Shown piece by piece: positions 4,991 through 7,163 of a stretch of 7,163 nt of DNA. The stretch's first letter is position 1, and each line of letters begins with the position of its first letter. Origin of the DNA: Calditerrivibrio sp. (GTDB lineage: Bacteria; Chrysiogenota; Deferribacteres; Deferribacterales; Calditerrivibrionaceae); the NCBI GenBank assembly GCA_020217115.1, contig JAIWOA010000134.1:1-7163 (forward strand), in the 5' to 3' direction. The notes under the pieces were generated by a model. It saw only the letters and a list, made by a program, of their open reading frames with translations, made no database searches and was not told the origin of the DNA. A program made the position numbers and the translations under genes.

Positions 4991-5788
4991 TCATATTTCA
5001 AAAATCTCTTCATAGTCTTCCCATCTATTTTTGAATTCAGGTTTTCTCTTTTCTATAAATGCAGTCATACCCTCTTTTTTGTCATAGCTACTAAATGCTA
5101 CCGAAAAAGCGTTCTGTTCGAGGAGTAATGCCTTGTCAATGTCCATTTCTATGCCATTGTTGATTGTTTCTTTTGCCAGCCCTATCGCAAAAAGACTTTT
5201 TTGATTTAATTTTTGAATTATATTTTTTACATACTCTTCCATTTCTATTTTATTTTTGAAAATTTTTGCCACGATTCCTCTACAAAAAAATTCTGACACA
5301 TCTACATCTTCACTGGTTATTGTCATAAATTTAACAAAATTCTCATGGATCTTTCTTGAAGCAAGGGATGTCCCTCCAAAGGCAGGAGGAAAGCCGTATT
5401 CTGTTTCTGGAAATGCAAGGGAGGTATTCTCAGTAGCAAAAATAAGATCTGTTGCTAATACTATTTCGAGTGCTGGACCGTAAACTTTTCCATTTATCTT
5501 TGAAAAAAATATTTTTTTGGAGTCTTTTATAGTTTTTATAAGTTCCTGTCCTAAAAATGCATATACTTTTGCTTCTGTGGTATCAAGGGAAGATAGTTCC
5601 TTTATATCATGCCCTAATGAGAAATCCTCCCCTTTTGATTCTAACATAATGAAATTAGTCTTTTTATTTTTTAATTCATTTTTTAATCTTGATAAAATAT
5701 CTTTTACAGTTTGTCTGTTTAGGTATTTGCCATCTAAAATTATTGATAATGTTGATAAATACTCATCAAAATGAAAATCCACAGCCAT
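4991..5788 (-). CDS. Crotonase-fold protein, enoyl-CoA hydratase/isomerase family, divergent
   Basis: This is a crotonase-superfamily protein acting, by family, on acyl-CoA thioesters in the cytoplasm. The 265-residue length is normal. 'EDFSLGHDIKEL' (54-65) corresponds to the FxAGxDxKE oxyanion-hole segment, and 'INGKVYGPALEIVLATDLIFA' (98-118) to the NGxxxGGGxELxxxxDxxxA segment. 'FPETEYGFPPAFGGT' (126-140) corresponds to the PExxxGxxPxxGGT block. E128 aligns with the first catalytic Glu of rat enoyl-CoA hydratase. The second Glu position appears to be Phe ('NFVKFMTIT'), and the usual GGG is GPA, so simple hydratase chemistry is doubtful. Isomerase, hydrolase or another reaction is possible, and the substrate cannot be told. 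SD AAGGTGG (complement of 5796-5802) lies 7 nt upstream of the start. No beta-oxidation genes are adjacent. It is transcribed divergently from the gene at 5887. Confidence 0.88.
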   Translation of the reverse strand: MAVDFHFDEYLSTLSIILDGKYLNRQTVKDILSRLKNELKNKKTNFIMLESKGEDFSLGHDIKELSSLDTTEAKVYAFLGQELIKTIKDSKKIFFSKINGKVYGPALEIVLATDLIFATENTSLAFPETEYGFPPAFGGTSLASRKIHENFVKFMTITSEDVDVSEFFCRGIVAKIFKNKIEMEEYVKNIIQKLNQKSLFAIGLAKETINNGIEMDIDKALLLEQNAFSVAFSSYDKKEGMTAFIEKRKPEFKNRWEDYEEIFEI

Positions 5789-5821
5789 ACAATAACCACC
5801 TTTTTTAAGAAAAAATAGCCT

Positions 5822-5827
5822 ATTATA
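5822..5827 (-). promoter_or_regulatory. Possible -10 box for the crotonase-like gene
   Basis: TATAAT reads on the - strand (complement of ATTATA), about 33 nt upstream of the start at 5788. No good -35 hexamer lies 16-18 nt further up; TTCAAC is 20 nt away. It is weak evidence in an AT-rich divergent spacer. Confidence 0.25.
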
Positions 5828-5848
5828 AAATTTATTACAATACTTTTG

Positions 5849-5877
5849 TTGAAAAAATATAAATTTTGTATTATATA
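5849..5877 (+). promoter_or_regulatory. Putative promoter of the thioredoxin-domain gene, with very short leader
   Basis: TTGAAA (5849-5854) and TATATA (5872-5877) are 17 nt apart. The -10 region shares the 12-mer TTGTATTATATA with the putative fliL promoter (1369-1380), with TTGAAA at nearly the same distance. Transcription would start about 3 nt before the ATG at 5887, and no clear SD is present (only TAAG), so the transcript may be nearly leaderless. Confidence 0.4.
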
Positions 5878-5886
5878 AATATTAAG

Positions 5887-7163
5887 ATGAAAAAGGTATT
5901 AAATAAATTGGAAAAAGAAAATAGTGCTTACCTCCATGAACATTCTAATAATCCTGTAAATTGGATAAGTTGGGGTGATTATATTCAGTTAAAGTCAGGT
6001 TCATACGAGAAAAAACCTTTATTTATAAGTATAGGATACTCATCATGTCATTGGTGTCATGTGATGGCTGAGGAGTCATTTAGTGATGAAGAGGTTGCAA
6101 AATTTTTAAATGAACATTTTATAGCTATAAAGGTAGACAAAGAGGAACATCCAGACATTGATAAAAAATATCAGTTATTTGCTAACCTAATAGGTAAACA
6201 GGGTGGTTGGCCATTGTCGATATTTGCAGATTTTGATGGTAGACCATTTTTTGCCGGAACCTATTTCCCAAAGGTTGAGAAGTATGGTATGCCATCTTTT
6301 ATGGATGTTTTGAAGTTTATTGTAGGTGTATATACAAATGAATATAAAAAAGTTGAACTAAGCTGTGAAGAATATGAAAATGCAATAAAAAAGTTTTATC
6401 TTTTTGAGAAAAATATCTGGAAAGGTAACAATTTTCTTGAAGAATTTAAAACTATTTTCGATATTGAAAAGGGTGGCATAAGAGGTAGACAAAAATTCCC
6501 AAACATCCCTGTCTTAAATTATTTACTGGAATTTTGTGAGAAAGATGAATATGTAATGAGATTTTTGGAGAAAACAGCTGACAGTCTCTGTACTTCAGGT
6601 ATTTTTGATCATGTAGAGGGTGGTTTTTTCAGATATACTGTGGATAGCGATTGGAATATTCCCCATTTTGAAAAAATGCTTTATGATAATGGGCTTAATC
6701 TAAGTTTCCTGTCGAGAATGTATAGTGTGACAGACAAACCTTTATACTACAATATCTCTAAACGGACAGCAGATTTTATCTTAAAATATTTTCTTACTGA
6801 TTATGGCTTTGGTTCTTCCTATGATGCAGATTCTTTGAACTATGATGGTGTGAAGCAGGAGGGATTTTACTATCTTTTCGATGAAAAACTGATCGAAGAC
6901 CTTACAAAAGATGAGGCAGAGCTCCTTTCAAATCTATCATATTTTAATGAAAATCATATTAGATTAGTAAAAGTTCCCGATGAGAATGAATACAGGAATA
7001 TGTTGCATATTTTTGATAAATTGGCCAATAGAAGAAAAGAAATAAAAAAGTTGCCAGGGTTTGATAAAAAAGTAATATTTTCATGGAACATGATTGCAAT
7101 TTCAGGATTGCTGGATTTTTATGAGGTGTCATCGGATGAATACTATTTTAATAAGGCTCTTGA
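5887..7163 (+). CDS. Thioredoxin domain-containing protein, YyaL/DUF255 (SPATA20-like) family, 3' end missing
   Basis: The first 425 codons of a protein that runs past the window; family members are usually about 600-700 residues. The N-terminus matches DUF255: 'NKLEKENSAYLHEHSNNPVN' (compare NRLxxExSPYLLQHAxNPVDW), then 'SIGYSSCHWCHVMAEESF' with a CHWC redox-type motif at C54/C57. Next come 'IKVDKEEHPDID' and 'GKQGGWPLSIF...PFFAGTYFP'. The second part shows the signature of the following (alpha/alpha)-barrel, which resembles sugar epimerase/glycosidase barrels. Its marks are 'GGFFRYTVDSDWNIPHFEKM' (HFEK at 260-263), 'SYDADS' (DADS 313-316) and 'FSWNMIAISGLL'. The biochemical role of this widespread family is not established; redox or sugar-related activity is suggested only by fold. 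ATG 5887 is chosen because the family's conserved NRL/NKL begins at residue 6. SD is poor; the gene is divergent from the crotonase gene, and no frameshift is seen. Confidence 0.93.
   Translation, partial: MKKVLNKLEKENSAYLHEHSNNPVNWISWGDYIQLKSGSYEKKPLFISIGYSSCHWCHVMAEESFSDEEVAKFLNEHFIAIKVDKEEHPDIDKKYQLFANLIGKQGGWPLSIFADFDGRPFFAGTYFPKVEKYGMPSFMDVLKFIVGVYTNEYKKVELSCEEYENAIKKFYLFEKNIWKGNNFLEEFKTIFDIEKGGIRGRQKFPNIPVLNYLLEFCEKDEYVMRFLEKTADSLCTSGIFDHVEGGFFRYTVDSDWNIPHFEKMLYDNGLNLSFLSRMYSVTDKPLYYNISKRTADFILKYFLTDYGFGSSYDADSLNYDGVKQEGFYYLFDEKLIEDLTKDEAELLSNLSYFNENHIRLVKVPDENEYRNMLHIFDKLANRRKEIKKLPGFDKKVIFSWNMIAISGLLDFYEVSSDEYYFNKAL

Noticed and set aside
5256..5774. Two + strand open frames (75 and 85 codons) opposite the crotonase-like gene
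   Set aside because: Both are antisense to a conserved crotonase-fold frame, and neither translation resembles any protein family.
1..7163. CRISPR arrays, tRNA/rRNA genes, insertion sequences, toxin-antitoxin or defence genes
   Set aside because: I looked for spaced direct repeats, terminal inverted repeats, transposase-like frames and RNA signatures on both strands and found none.

Overview
This is an AT-rich bacterial window with compact genes and mostly clear Shine-Dalgarno sites. Its core is a piece of a flagellar export/switch operon: fliL, fliN, fliO, fliP and fliQ on the + strand (about 1407-4031). Base composition, the FliL/FliN/FliP/FliQ sequences and the neighbouring genes would fit a Deferribacterota-type Gram-negative (Deferribacter or Calditerrivibrio relatives). 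That placement is an impression from gene style and was not tested by any search.

Layout. Positions 1-1329 hold the 3' part of a polytopic glycosyltransferase of the PMT/ArnT (GT39-like) kind. A sigma70-like promoter at 1351-1380 precedes the tightly packed fliL-fliN-fliO-fliP-fliQ run, in which stops and starts overlap. A hairpin at 4037-4054 closes it. On the - strand, a two-gene unit (4859 down to 4060) encodes a very acidic, Cys-rich small protein and a Sec-exported protein with a basic tail. Behind it, also on the - strand, is a stand-alone crotonase-fold (enoyl-CoA hydratase/isomerase-like) gene (5788-4991). A divergent intergenic region of about 100 bp separates that gene from a + strand gene at 5887 that runs off the end of the window. 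It encodes a YyaL/DUF255-type protein with a thioredoxin-like domain followed by a helical barrel.

How the genes work together. FliO, FliP and FliQ belong to the flagellar type III export gate (FliO being its assembly factor), FliN to the switch/C-ring, and FliL to the stator-associated ring. fliM is missing from its usual place between fliL and fliN, and fliR/flhB do not follow fliQ, so the operon is only part of the usual set. The other genes are not obviously tied to motility.

The most interesting signal is the fliO-fliP junction. The FliP reading frame clearly encodes a signal peptide upstream of its first ATG (3098), but that frame contains no ATG, GTG or TTG there. Two explanations fit. 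One is initiation at ATT 2996 behind an AAGGTGG ribosome-binding site. The other is -1 frameshifting from fliO at a dnaX-type A AAA AAG heptamer (2999-3005), which is in exactly the right phase and has the same SD-like element 7 nt upstream. Nothing in the window looks like a mobile element, CRISPR array, defence system, tRNA or rRNA.
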